Of a stretch of DNA of 64,000 nucleotides, positions 53,289 to 62,185 are shown piece by piece. The notes below the pieces were generated by a model. That model was given only the letters and a program-made list of their open reading frames with translations, was not told the DNA's origin and searched no databases. The DNA comes from CAVVJA01 sp963779485. GTDB lineage: Bacteria; Actinomycetota; Actinomycetes; Mycobacteriales; Jatrophihabitantaceae. Location: the NCBI GenBank assembly GCA_963779485.1, contig CAVZYJ010000007.1:1-64000 (forward strand). Reading direction: 5' to 3'. The stretch's first letter is position 1; the number at the start of each line of letters is the position of its first letter. The position numbers and the translations under genes are program-made.

Positions 53289-54473
53289 CTAGTCGAGGGG
53301 AAGCTGCAGCGGGTCGCCGTCCGTGACGGCGCCGAACTCCTCATCGAGCAGCACCCGGAGGAAGCCGAGTAACGATCTCTCCTCCGGCGTCAGCGCCGGG
53401 TTACGACTGGGAACGCTTCGCGCGAGCAGATCCGAGAACGTGCCGTCGAGGAAGGACGAGAGCACCCGGGGATGGATGTAGTGGGCCCGGGCGACGGCAC
53501 GAGTATTGCCCAGCACGGCGCTGGTGGCGTCGACGGCCGATAGGACCTGAGCGTTGCGATCGGCGGTGTCGTCCTGGCTGGCCAGCACCGTGAATGCGGT
53601 GAGAGTGCCCCGCCACGTACGGAAGTCCTTTGCCGTGACATGCTCACCGGCAACGGTCGCGAGCATCTCGTTCACCTCGGCAGCATCGACGGGGTGCCCG
53701 TCGACGGTGAACAATCGGCGGTGGCGCTGCTCCGCGAGCCGGCCGACCACGGTCGCCACGCGACGGTCGGTCAGCTCGATCTCCGCCTGTCGGCCCGACT
53801 TCGCCGGGAAGCGGAACGTCACGCGGGCGCCCGACACTCGAGCATGGCGGCGGTGCAGCGTGCTCAGCCCGTAGCTGTCGTTCTCCTCGGCATAGACTTC
53901 ATTTCCGATACGAATCGCGGACGTGTCGATGATCCGCACCATGGTCGAGAGAATCTGATCGCGATCGAGTGTCCGGCGACGCAGCTGTCGTTCTACGTGC
54001 CGGCGCACCCGGGGCAGCCGCTCGCCGAAGCTTACGAGTCGGAAGAAATTGAGCAGATCGCGAAACTCGCGCCAACGCTCATGGTAGAGGTACTGCTTGC
54101 GCCCCTTGTCGTCCACTCCGACGGCCAAGATGTGCCCGTCCTCGTCGGGGCAGATCCACACATCGCGCCACGCCGGTGGAATAGCCAGGGCGAGAATCCG
54201 CGCCTTGACCTCACGATCGGTGAGCGGCCGGTTGCCCGCATCGCGAAAGCTCCAGCCCCGACCGCGGCGGTGGCGGACGATCCCCGGCTCGTTGTCGCTG
54301 ACGTAAGCCAGGCCAGCTACCTGCGCGCAGACTTGCGCATCGGCATAGAGCTCGTCGATTCGCCTGGTCAGCACCGAGTGATTGATCTTCACCGCACCGA
54401 GTCGCTCATCCTTGCCTCGGCCATCGTCGAACTCGCTCTCCCGCGTGAGTACGTCCGGCGACGATCGCCGCAC
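53289..54473 (-). CDS. DNA topoisomerase IB
   Basis: 394 residues from GTG 54473; a start at GTG 54392 would also fit. Motifs are IRRRGRGWSFRD-type RHRRGRGWSFRDAGNRPLTD, WICPDEDGHILAVGVDDKGR, IRIGNEVYAEENDSYGLSTL and the catalytic tyrosine in ARAHYIHPRVL. Bacterial TopIB relaxes positive and negative supercoils with a transient 3'-phosphotyrosine. Length is normal for the poxvirus-like family. Single gene. Confidence 0.93.
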   Translation of the reverse strand: MRRSSPDVLTRESEFDDGRGKDERLGAVKINHSVLTRRIDELYADAQVCAQVAGLAYVSDNEPGIVRHRRGRGWSFRDAGNRPLTDREVKARILALAIPPAWRDVWICPDEDGHILAVGVDDKGRKQYLYHERWREFRDLLNFFRLVSFGERLPRVRRHVERQLRRRTLDRDQILSTMVRIIDTSAIRIGNEVYAEENDSYGLSTLHRRHARVSGARVTFRFPAKSGRQAEIELTDRRVATVVGRLAEQRHRRLFTVDGHPVDAAEVNEMLATVAGEHVTAKDFRTWRGTLTAFTVLASQDDTADRNAQVLSAVDATSAVLGNTRAVARAHYIHPRVLSSFLDGTFSDLLARSVPSRNPALTPEERSLLGFLRVLLDEEFGAVTDGDPLQLPLD

Positions 54474-54578
54474 TACTCAATCCAACTGTCGATTACCCAC
54501 CTATCGATCAGGAATCACGGCCAGTTGAGGAACGGGCCGAGCGGTTTGGCTCCGCCGACGAGGGGGGAATAGAGGGGC

Positions 54579-55556
54579 ATGAAGATTGGCTACTTCCTGT
54601 CCTCCGAGGAGTACTCGCCCGGTCAGCTGATCGACCAGGCTCGACTGGCCGAAGAGGCCGGATTCGACGCGTTGTGGATTTCCGATCACTATCATCCGTG
54701 GAACGACGCCCAAGGCCAGAGCGCCTTCGTCTGGTCGATAATCGGCGCAATCGCGCAGACATGCCGGCTGCCCGTCACGACCGCGGTGACCTGTCCGACG
54801 GTCCGGATCCATCCGGCGATCGTGGCTCAGGCGGCCGCTACGAGCAACGTATTGCTGGACGGCCGCTTCGTGCTGGGCGTCGGGTCCGGCGAGGCGCTCA
54901 ACGAACACGTGACCACATCGCGATGGCCGAACATCGACGTACGCCTCGACATGCTCGAAGAGGCTGTCGCGATCATGCGCGAGTTGTGGAGTGGGGAGTA
55001 CGTCACCTATCACGGCCAGCACTACAGCGTCGAAAACGCACGCATTTACACCCGCGCCGAGCCGCCACCGCCGGTCTACGTGTCGGGACTCGGGCCCAAG
55101 GCTGCCGAGCTGGCCGGGCGCATTGGCGACGGCTTCGTGACGACCCAGCCGGATCGGGAAATGCTGCAGCGGTTCCGGGACAGCGGCGGCGACGGAAAGC
55201 CGGCGCAGGCCGGCTACAAGGTCTGCTGGAGCAACGACGAGGAGACCGCGGTCGCGACCGCCCACCGGCTATGGTCGACCTCCGGGCTTCCCGGTGAGCT
55301 GTCTCAGGTATTGCCGAGCCCGCGCCACTTCGAGCAGGCCAGTGCGCTGGTGACCGAACAGATGACCCGCGATGCGATTGCGTGTGGGCCGGACCTCGAC
55401 CGGCATGTCCGGGCCTTCCAACCGTTCGCCGACGCCGGGTTCGACGAGGTGTACGTGGCTCAGATCGGCGGCGCCCTAGCCGAATCGTCGAGTGAGAAGT
55501 TCTTCGAGGCGTACGCCCAGAAGGTGCTTCCGCGCCTGCGCTCGGCCGAGGGATAG
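54579..55556 (+). CDS. F420-dependent oxidoreductase of the glucose-6-phosphate dehydrogenase-like LLM group
   Basis: 325 residues from ATG 54579 with GAGGGGGGAATAGAGGGGC ahead. Motifs are MKIGYFLSSEEYSPGQLIDQ, WISDHYHPWNDAQGQSAFVW, GSGEALNEHVTTSRWPNIDV and PPPVYVSGLGPKAAELAGR. The DHYHPW segment is typical for F420 binding in the FGD-like branch (TIGR03557 pattern). Donor unknown. Convergent with the Ni-SOD gene 9 bp later. Confidence 0.9.
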   Translation: MKIGYFLSSEEYSPGQLIDQARLAEEAGFDALWISDHYHPWNDAQGQSAFVWSIIGAIAQTCRLPVTTAVTCPTVRIHPAIVAQAAATSNVLLDGRFVLGVGSGEALNEHVTTSRWPNIDVRLDMLEEAVAIMRELWSGEYVTYHGQHYSVENARIYTRAEPPPPVYVSGLGPKAAELAGRIGDGFVTTQPDREMLQRFRDSGGDGKPAQAGYKVCWSNDEETAVATAHRLWSTSGLPGELSQVLPSPRHFEQASALVTEQMTRDAIACGPDLDRHVRAFQPFADAGFDEVYVAQIGGALAESSSEKFFEAYAQKVLPRLRSAEG

Positions 55557-55565
55557 CGTTAGCGG

Positions 55566-56132
55566 TTAGATGGGCGCGGATTCGGCCACTTCGTCCGGCC
55601 CGTCGAGGTGCGCTGCCGGGCGTTGATAGAACGATTGTGGCTTGCCGGGATTTCCCTGCTTGGTGGGATCGTCGGTGGTGATGCGCGCGAGATCGGGAGT
55701 TGGCGACTCGGACGACGCGGATGGCGTCGTGCTTGCTCCGTCGTTCTTGGTTTCCCAGAAGATCGTGTCGATCTCGGCGATCAGGTCGAGCAGTTTCTGG
55801 CCTTCAGCCGGATCGACCGAACCCTTGCCCCCGGTCGCGCCCGCAGCCTTGGTCGCCCGGTTGAACAGGTCATGCAGCTGCGGGTACTTCTCGAAGTGCG
55901 GCGGCTTGAAGTAGTCCGTCCACAGCACCCACAGATGATGCTTGACCAGCTCGGCCCGCTGCTCCTTGATCAGCAGCGCCCGGGTCCGGAACACCGGATC
56001 GTCGTTGCCCTGGTACTTCTCCATGATCGCCTTGACCGACTCCGCCTCGATCCGCGCCTGGGCCGGGTCGTACACGCCGCACGGCAGATCACAGTGCGCA
56101 TACGCCGTGACGACGGAATGGAACCAACGCAT
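55566..56132 (-). CDS. sodN: Nickel superoxide dismutase
   Basis: 188 residues from ATG 56132, with GGAGGTCTTGCC before it. The Ni-hook HCDLPCGVYDPAQARIEAES begins at His13, so a 12-residue propeptide must be removed for activity. The helical bundle continues with VKHHLWVLWTDYFKPPHFEK and EIDTIFWETK. It removes superoxide in the cytoplasm. The C-terminal tail of about 45 residues, rich in Ser/Thr/Pro, is longer than in Streptomyces SodN. The usual maturation peptidase SodX is not seen in this window. Confidence 0.95.
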   Translation of the reverse strand: MRWFHSVVTAYAHCDLPCGVYDPAQARIEAESVKAIMEKYQGNDDPVFRTRALLIKEQRAELVKHHLWVLWTDYFKPPHFEKYPQLHDLFNRATKAAGATGGKGSVDPAEGQKLLDLIAEIDTIFWETKNDGASTTPSASSESPTPDLARITTDDPTKQGNPGKPQSFYQRPAAHLDGPDEVAESAPI

Positions 56133-56338
56133 GGCAAGACCTCCGAACGTCGACCGTCAGATCACCTGTACCCGGATCAGCGAGACGGGAAACCGCGAGC
56201 TGACCTGAGGCAGCCCGGGCCGGGATCTGCCAGTCGCGACGCGCGTGGACGCGTCGCTCGGCGGGCATATACGACCTGGGAATCGAGCCGGGATCCGGGT
56301 GCTGCGGCGGCCGCCCGGTCCGGGGAAGGGGGACGTGC

Positions 56339-57697
56339 ATGTCGCCCTTCCCCGTGCTTCGCCGTACCACCGGCAGCGCGATCGACGCCGTGCGCCACCA
56401 CGGGTCGCCGGGCCGAACTCGCTTGCTGCTCGGCCTCCTGGGAGCGGTCTTCGGCCTCCAAGCCGCGGATATGAGCACCTTGGGTGCGACTGCGCCGCTG
56501 CTCGAAACCGGGTTGGGGTTCAGCCAGGCGCAGATCGGTGCCCTCGCGTCGATCTCGGCTGTGGTCGGCGTGCTCGCCACCCTGCCGGTGGGCGTGCTGG
56601 CCGACCGAGTGAACCGAGTCGGACTGCTCCGCATCGTGGTGGTGCTGTGGACCGTGGGCATGGTCTGGGTCGGCTCGAGCTCGACGTTCGCGATGATGCT
56701 GATGGCGCGGGCCATGCTCGGCGCGGTCGCGGCGGCGGCTGGTCCGATTGCGGCGTCATTGGTGGGCGACGTGGTGGCCCCCGATGAACGTGGACACGTC
56801 TTCGGCCGCCTGCTCCTCGCCCAGCTGATCGGCACGACCGTCGGCGTTACGGTGTCCGGCGAGATCGGCGGCCTGATCGGTTGGCGCTGGGCCTATTGGT
56901 GGCTCGCGGCTGTCGGTCTGGTCATCGTGGCCTTGCTCGGCAAGGCGACCGAGCCCCGCCGACGATCGTCGTCGGATGACTCGAGCGCCCGAATGCCCAT
57001 CTGGCGGGCCGCGGGACGCGTCCTGCGAATCAAGACCAACCTCGTGCTCATTGTCGCCTCGGCGTTCGGCTACTACTTCTTCGCCGGCGTGGCAACGTTC
57101 GGCCTGTCGTACCTGCGCAGTGCGTTCGGAATCAGGCAGGTCGCGGCGCCGGCCATCCTGGTCCTACTGGGTCTGGCGGGCGCCTCCGGCGTCCTCATGG
57201 GCGGTCGGGTGGCCGACCGGTTGGTGCGCAAGAAGGTCCGCGCCGGACGGGTCTGGGCCGTGCTCGGGGCGTTCGGTGGCGCCGTTGTCTTCCTCGTGAC
57301 AGCGCTGGTCGCCTCGACGTTATGGGTGACGTTGCCGCTGCTCATTATCGGTGCGGCCCTCCTCGGCGCGGCCAACCCGCCACTGGACGCGGCGCGGATC
57401 GATATCGTGCCGAGGCCACTTCTAGGCCGGGCTGAGGCCATCCGATCGGTATTGCGCAGTGGCGCGGATGCTTCGGCGCCCATAACGTTCGGGCTGCTCG
57501 CGGGTTCGTTGGGCATCGGGCATACGTTCCTGCTGATGACAGCGCCACTCGCCGTCGCGTTCGGCCTGGGTGCCATCGCGCTGCACACCTACCCGGCCGA
57601 CGTGGCCGCCGCGGAGTCCGCGTCAAAGCCGAAGCGGGCCTCGCCTCGGGCGAATCATTCGGCCGACGCGGATACATCTTTACGATCGGCGAGCTGA
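56339..57697 (+). CDS. MFS transporter
   Basis: 452 residues from ATG 56339, with GGGGAAGGGGG before it. Twelve hydrophobic segments are visible, with the MFS motif GVLADRVNRVGLLRIVVV in loop 2-3 and the repeated VLMGGRVADRLVRKKVRAGR in loop 8-9. Basic loops place both ends in the cytoplasm. It could export a metabolite or drug. Oriented away from Ni-SOD; no partner gene. Confidence 0.9.
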   Translation: MSPFPVLRRTTGSAIDAVRHHGSPGRTRLLLGLLGAVFGLQAADMSTLGATAPLLETGLGFSQAQIGALASISAVVGVLATLPVGVLADRVNRVGLLRIVVVLWTVGMVWVGSSSTFAMMLMARAMLGAVAAAAGPIAASLVGDVVAPDERGHVFGRLLLAQLIGTTVGVTVSGEIGGLIGWRWAYWWLAAVGLVIVALLGKATEPRRRSSSDDSSARMPIWRAAGRVLRIKTNLVLIVASAFGYYFFAGVATFGLSYLRSAFGIRQVAAPAILVLLGLAGASGVLMGGRVADRLVRKKVRAGRVWAVLGAFGGAVVFLVTALVASTLWVTLPLLIIGAALLGAANPPLDAARIDIVPRPLLGRAEAIRSVLRSGADASAPITFGLLAGSLGIGHTFLLMTAPLAVAFGLGAIALHTYPADVAAAESASKPKRASPRANHSADADTSLRSAS

Positions 57698-57716
57698 GCC
57701 CGCCGGGGGAGGCTGG

Positions 57717-58073
57717 TCAGACGCTCTCCACCGTGAGCGCGGATATCCCCGCACTGCAGATCACGTCGAAACGATCCTGGGCGGACGGCCAGGTAGGCGA
57801 CTCGACAATGGTGCCACCGGCGATACCGGTTCGGGTCTGCCCGTACACCGTCACCGTGCCTGCGCCCCCGGCCATGGTGAGCCGGGCCGGGGCCGATCGG
57901 GCCACTCGCAGCACGATGTGACTGGCGCCGGCGGAGAAGTTGAGCGGCACGGTCCCTGACGGGGCCGGTAGTGCGATGGTCAGGGAGGAGACGCCGGCAG
58001 TGAGGTCGACACCGCGCACTCGCGTGGTGTGCAGATCGAGGCTGGCCGTGCTCGCTCCACCGTCGAGGTCCAC
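57717..58073 (-). CDS. C-terminal domain of a DUF4097/LiaF-like protein (short)
   Basis: 118 residues from GTG 58073. It contains repeated beta strands such as GVDLTAGVSSLTIALPAPSG, FSAGASHIVLRVARSAPARL and RFDVICSAGISALTVESV, the parallel beta-solenoid pattern of DUF4097. The N-terminal membrane domain that normally accompanies it is missing, so this may be a truncated gene. The phospholipase D-like gene lies just upstream on the same strand. Confidence 0.55.
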   Translation of the reverse strand: MDLDGGASTASLDLHTTRVRGVDLTAGVSSLTIALPAPSGTVPLNFSAGASHIVLRVARSAPARLTMAGGAGTVTVYGQTRTGIAGGTIVESPTWPSAQDRFDVICSAGISALTVESV

Positions 58074-58150
58074 ACGCCGTCGACCCTACGACCGCGGCCG
58101 GAACGTCCCCCCCGCAGGGATCATCGATTCGATTGTCAGCACCGCGACGG

Positions 58151-59767
58151 TCAGAACTGGTGGCGCCGACGGAGCGCTCGGGGACGCGCGTCGGGGTCGA
58201 AGATCGATCGGTACAGCGGCGTGGCCCAGGCGAGGGTCAGCCGAGGCATGTGGGGAGCGTCGTACGGTCGGAGCCGGCCGGGCGGTCGGCTTCCGCCAGT
58301 GCCGTCGTGCCACGCCTGCAGGTTTCGCGCGCTCTCGGCGAAGGCGGCGAAGGCGGAGACCGGATCGAGGAGGTCCAGGTCATCGCCAGGACCGCGGTCG
58401 AGGTGCTCGTGGGCGAGTTGCAGCCGAAGACTTCGGGCGAATCGGCGGGCCCCATGACCGTCGCGGTCGATGACCTTCGGGTCCCGCTCATCGCGAACGT
58501 CATCCAGAACCGCACACGACAATTCGGAATCGTGAGTCCAGGAACGTCGATTGATGTTGTCCGATCCCACCGACGCCCACACATCATCGACGACACACAC
58601 CTTGGCGTGAACATATACGGGGGTGCCGACATGGTTCTCGATGCCATAGATCGCCACCCGATCGCCGCCCGCGTCACGCAGCACATCTATCGCCTCCTGG
58701 CGGCCGACGAGATTGGGGGGTTTGGACAGTCGGCCGTCTTGATCGGGATGCAACGGAATGACGGCGATCAAACGCAATTGCTGGTTGGCGCGCAGGGCAT
58801 CGGCGAAACAGCGCACCACATCGGTGGCCCAGAGGTATTGGTCCTCAAGGTAGATGAGACTCTGCGCGCGACCAACGACCTTTTCGTAGGCATGGGCGAC
58901 GCTCCGCTCGCCGTGCGGAGCGAACGGATAACCGGGCCGGCGAGGGGGATAGGTTCGCAGAACCTGCACGTTCTGACTGCCGCGGGCGGCCGGGTCGGGA
59001 AGTTGCGGCGGCAGCACGCCGCAGGACCTGTCCTCGCGTCGCAGCACGTCGCTGATGAGGTCGATCGGATTACGGGTCAGCCGAGCCGGGTCTTCCCAAC
59101 GCTCGCGGAATACCGTCTCGATGTCGCCGACGGCCGGCCCTTGAATGCGCAACTGCAGATCATGCCATGGCGGCCGCGGCCCGTAGATCTTCGCCATCGC
59201 CTGACGCTGATGATCGCCACTGTGGTCCGGTCCGTCCAAGCGACTGTGGCATAAGTCGATCCCGCCAGCAAAAGCCACATCAAGCTCGGGGCGCCCAGGA
59301 TGCCGGAGCACGACGAACTTCTGATGGTGGGATCCGCCTGGACGCACGCGCATATCTCGCACGCACTCGCCGCCCGCCGCCACGATCTCTTCGCCGAGAT
59401 GGCGATTCTCCTGCTCGCTGAACGCAAACTGGTCCAGGTGAGAACGCCACAGCAGCCCCTTGACCACTACCCCCCGAGCAGCCGCGTCGGCGAACACTCG
59501 CGACACCCGGTGGCCAGCCTCGTCCAGTCGCTGATCCGGATCGCCCCGCCAGTCGGTGAATAGCAGCAGGTCTCCGGCCCGCATCAGTTGGACGCTTCGC
59601 AGCAACTCAGCGAAATAGGGCACGCCGTGTACCAGGGCCGTGACATCGTTGCCGGTCGACCAGGCCAAGCCGTCGCCCCGCCGGTGATCCAACCGGGTTG
59701 CCGGATTCCCCCGCTCCGCCGCAGTTAGGAACCACTCATCCTCGCGCACGGTCCGATCTAACCCCAC
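58151..59767 (-). CDS. Phospholipase D-like protein
   Basis: 538 residues from GTG 59767. Two HKD regions occur: the first, GSHHQKFVVLRHPGRPELD, has an insertion before its Asp; the second, YVHAKVCVVDDVWASVGSDN, is standard. RSWTHDSELSCAVLDD follows the second copy. Both catalytic His/Lys pairs are present, so phosphodiesterase activity is likely; phospholipid or nucleic acid could be the substrate. No signal peptide. Confidence 0.88.
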   Translation of the reverse strand: MGLDRTVREDEWFLTAAERGNPATRLDHRRGDGLAWSTGNDVTALVHGVPYFAELLRSVQLMRAGDLLLFTDWRGDPDQRLDEAGHRVSRVFADAAARGVVVKGLLWRSHLDQFAFSEQENRHLGEEIVAAGGECVRDMRVRPGGSHHQKFVVLRHPGRPELDVAFAGGIDLCHSRLDGPDHSGDHQRQAMAKIYGPRPPWHDLQLRIQGPAVGDIETVFRERWEDPARLTRNPIDLISDVLRREDRSCGVLPPQLPDPAARGSQNVQVLRTYPPRRPGYPFAPHGERSVAHAYEKVVGRAQSLIYLEDQYLWATDVVRCFADALRANQQLRLIAVIPLHPDQDGRLSKPPNLVGRQEAIDVLRDAGGDRVAIYGIENHVGTPVYVHAKVCVVDDVWASVGSDNINRRSWTHDSELSCAVLDDVRDERDPKVIDRDGHGARRFARSLRLQLAHEHLDRGPGDDLDLLDPVSAFAAFAESARNLQAWHDGTGGSRPPGRLRPYDAPHMPRLTLAWATPLYRSIFDPDARPRALRRRHQF

Positions 59768-59795
59768 ATGAGTTGGCGGCGACCTGACCGGGCGG

Positions 59796-60524
59796 CTACT
59801 GCAGGGCGCTGACGGCGCGGGCGATCACGAGCAGCGAGGTGATCAACGCGGCCGTGGCTTGGACGGCCATCAGCATCTTCAAGCGGCTGCTCAGCGGCAT
59901 CGTGTCGGTTGGGCTGAATGCGCTGGAGTTGGTAGTCGACACGTACAGATAGTCGATGAAGGTCGGCATCCAATCGGCCTTCTCGCTGGAACCGGCGCTG
60001 ACCTCGATCACGGTGTCTCGGTCCTCGTCATGGGAGAAGCGCAGGTCGGCGAGTGGCAGCTCGTCGCGCGGCCGCTGAACGCGCGAGACAGGTCCGCCGC
60101 GATCGAGCTCCCAGTAGATCAGGGCGAATGCGATCACGTTCGTCGCCCAGACCTGCAACGCCGCCAGCAGCAACGTGCCGCCCCCCTTGACCTGGGCGCT
60201 GACCAGATCGTGGACGAGTAGTCCGAGAGCGACGAGGTTGGTTAGCACGATGACGACGATCAACGCCAGCGAGATCATTCGTGACTGGCGGGTCTGCCGC
60301 GTAATCCTCCGGGGATCGGTGGCGACAAGGGCGATCAGCAAGATGCCTTCGAGGATCGGGATGACGAAGCGCGGAGCGACCAGCAGCTGGTTGGGCAGCG
60401 AGGCGTAGAGCGCGGCAGCGACGAGGACGGCCACGGTCGGCGGCAGCCGGGCCTCACCGGCGCCGCCGTGCCGGCCTCGATGTCCGGGATAGCCCCGGCG
60501 GGCTCGGGTCGAGCTCTGGGCCAC
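59796..60524 (-). CDS. Membrane protein with ion-channel-like C-terminal region
   Basis: 242 residues from GTG 60524. Five hydrophobic segments: TVAVLVAAALYASLPNQL, IPILEGILLIALVA, ISLALIVVIVLTNLVALGLL, LLLAALQVWATNVIAFALIY, and the last, MLMAVQATAALITSLLVIAR. The segment FIDYLYVSTTNSSAFSPTDT before the last helix looks like a potassium-channel pore region (DUF1345-type). Function is not established. Downstream on this strand lies the phospholipase-like gene. Confidence 0.7.
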   Translation of the reverse strand: MAQSSTRARRGYPGHRGRHGGAGEARLPPTVAVLVAAALYASLPNQLLVAPRFVIPILEGILLIALVATDPRRITRQTRQSRMISLALIVVIVLTNLVALGLLVHDLVSAQVKGGGTLLLAALQVWATNVIAFALIYWELDRGGPVSRVQRPRDELPLADLRFSHDEDRDTVIEVSAGSSEKADWMPTFIDYLYVSTTNSSAFSPTDTMPLSSRLKMLMAVQATAALITSLLVIARAVSALQ

Positions 60525-60800
60525 GCGCCGAGCATCGCCTATGGCCGGCCGTCAGCCCAGTCACCGCGCCGGACGCGTCGCACGGCTATTCCGGGGTGAC
60601 CGGTTCGATGTCTGGGTCATGCGGGAGCGAGAGAACGACACGTCGTCGCTCGGCCGGATTGGCTCGGCCGGAGTCTCTTGGCAGTACCTGGCGGAGCTGC
60701 CCGTCAAACCCGTCCGATCAGGGAGGTTTTAGGCGCTGTCCGGCTGGGTACGGTTCCGGCCGACCGGGTGGGAGAGCCGCCCGTAACCTGGAGGTGCGAC

Positions 60801-60956
60801 GTGATCATACTGGGGCTGATCTTGCTGGTCATCGGCTTCGTCATCGGCGTCCCGGTGCTCTGGACGATCGGTTTGATCCTGATCGTCATTGGGGCGATCC
60901 TCTTCCTGCTCGGCGCGATCGGGCGTGAGGTCGGTGGCCGGCGATACTGGTACTAG
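60801..60956 (+). CDS. Small two-helix membrane protein (DUF6131-like)
   Basis: 51 residues from GTG 60801 with TGGAGG upstream. Two hydrophobic helices, VIILGLILLVIGFVIGVPVL and TIGLILIVIGAILFLLGAIG, then a basic end GREVGGRRYWY. This matches a common tiny actinobacterial membrane protein; function unknown. The longer open frame starting at 60678 lacks a ribosome site. Confidence 0.75.
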   Translation: MIILGLILLVIGFVIGVPVLWTIGLILIVIGAILFLLGAIGREVGGRRYWY

Positions 60957-61026
60957 CCCGGCGAGAAATACCGCATCGCCGCGCCGGCCTTCGGCGGACG
61001 GCCCTTCGGTGTGAGAGGTTCGGCCG

Positions 61027-61395
61027 ATGACGCCGGAGCAGCTTCGCGCGTATTGCTTGGCCAAGCCGGGTGCGTGGCCGGACGAGCCGTGGGAGGGCGA
61101 CGTCGTAGCCAAGGTGCACGACAAGATCTTCGCCTTTCTGGGCTCGGATTCGCCTCTCACGGTGGGGATAAAGGCCGGCTCCAGTCGCGACGAGGCTGAC
61201 GAGTGGCTAGCGCGATACCCGCAGGACGCGAGCGTCATGCCCTACATAGGCCGATCGGGATGGAACACGTTGCGCGTCGGTGGTGCGATCCCGGACGACG
61301 AGGTGTGCGAGGCGATCGATGCCTCGTACGCCGCCGTCGTCGCGAAGCTGGCCAAGAAGCACCGACCGACAGCCGTTACCGAGCCGGGCCGGTGA
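61027..61395 (+). CDS. MmcQ/YjbR-family DNA-binding protein
   Basis: 122 residues from ATG 61027. Sequence begins MTPEQLRAYCLAKPGAWPDE and has VVAKVHDKIFAFLGSDSPLT, then YIGRSGWNTLRVGGAIPDDE, a complete match to the CyaY-like MmcQ/YjbR fold. The family is thought to bind DNA, with unknown role. Followed by a broken gene end. Confidence 0.9.
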   Translation: MTPEQLRAYCLAKPGAWPDEPWEGDVVAKVHDKIFAFLGSDSPLTVGIKAGSSRDEADEWLARYPQDASVMPYIGRSGWNTLRVGGAIPDDEVCEAIDASYAAVVAKLAKKHRPTAVTEPGR

Positions 61396-61404
61396 GTCGG
61401 TGCG

Positions 61405-61545
61405 ATGCAGACGCCGAACGGGCGGCTCACCTTCCTCCAGCTGGTCGGCGTAACCGCGGCCGAGAAGGAGCGCATGGTCGCGAGCAGCACGAGCGCGGTG
61501 CTAGCCGAGCTGGCCGCCGCGAACCCGCTGCTCGTCACGGACCGG
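61405..61545 (+). pseudogene. Fragment of a suppressor-of-fused (SUFU)-like gene
   Basis: NGRLTFLQLVGVTAAEKERM and VLAELAAANPLLVTD match the C-terminal part of SUFU-domain proteins (FLQLVGxTxxE...LVTD). The first four fifths of the gene is absent, and after VTD the reading loses family similarity. Remains of a truncated gene directly after MmcQ/YjbR. Confidence 0.5.
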
Positions 61546-61630
61546 GCCGGGCGGGACCCCAGTCGCGCTTTAGCATTCTTGCGATGGCTGATCCGGTCCG
61601 ATCAGGTCCGGCGAAGCGAGCGGAGAAGCC

Positions 61631-62077
61631 GTGTCCGTCCAGCTCAACCACACCATCGTCCGGGTTCGCGATAAGCACGAGTCGGCGAGCTTCTTCGCCG
61701 ACATCCTCGGCCTGCCGCCCGCCGTTCCGTTTGGGCCGTTTCTGGTCCTCGAGGCGGCCAACCACGTCAGCCTTGACTTCGCCGACGACCACGGGGAACC
61801 CGCCCCGGCCCACTACGCGTTCCTGGTCACCGAGGCCGAGTTCGACCAGATTTTCGACCGCATCAAGGCGCGTGGGCTGCCGTACTGGGCCGACCCGATC
61901 CACCGCAAGCCGGACCAGATCAACACCAATGACGGTGGCCGCGGCGTGTACTGGGACGACCCGAACGGGCACGCTCTGGAGATCATCACCCGGCCCTACG
62001 GAAGCGGTGGCGAGTACATGACCGAGACGGCCGAGGCCGTTCGCCAGAACCAGGACCGCCTACCTGGAGGTCGCTGA
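61631..62077 (+). CDS. VOC family protein
   Basis: 148 residues from GTG 61631. The first unit begins LNHTIVRVRDKHESASFFAD and the second contains GGRGVYWDDPNGHALEIITR, with the metal-ligand His/Glu pattern H...E. The order and length suit an intact member with a short extra tail. It is fused at its end with an opposite-strand TetR remnant. Confidence 0.85.
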   Translation: MSVQLNHTIVRVRDKHESASFFADILGLPPAVPFGPFLVLEAANHVSLDFADDHGEPAPAHYAFLVTEAEFDQIFDRIKARGLPYWADPIHRKPDQINTNDGGRGVYWDDPNGHALEIITRPYGSGGEYMTETAEAVRQNQDRLPGGR

Positions 62078-62185
62078 CCAGGCGGCAAGCTGGCTGGCGA
62101 CGGCGGCGCTGGTGCGGGCGGCATCGCCGGTGGCGAGGAGATCGAGCAGCGCTCCGCGGAGTACGGCGAGGACCAGGGAACAGGC
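62060..62185 (-). pseudogene. TetR C-terminal remnant
   Basis: Minus frame LVLAVLRGALLDLLATGDAA then ASQLAAW matches the last helices of TetR ligand domains. It ends at TAG (62062-62060), inside the tail of the VOC gene. The homology stops exactly where a truncated GNAT begins on the other strand (62178). Confidence 0.6.

Noticed and set aside
52952..54473. Topoisomerase IB next to a DUF6582-like gene as part of a prophage
   Set aside because: No capsid, terminase, integrase or lysis genes lie near; both families are also common in chromosomes.
58133..59254. 373-codon open frame on the plus strand
   Set aside because: Antisense to the phospholipase D-like gene; no recognisable domain or start site.
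60541..60732. 63-codon open frame before the DUF6131-like gene
   Set aside because: Composition fits a random GC-rich frame and there is no ribosome site.
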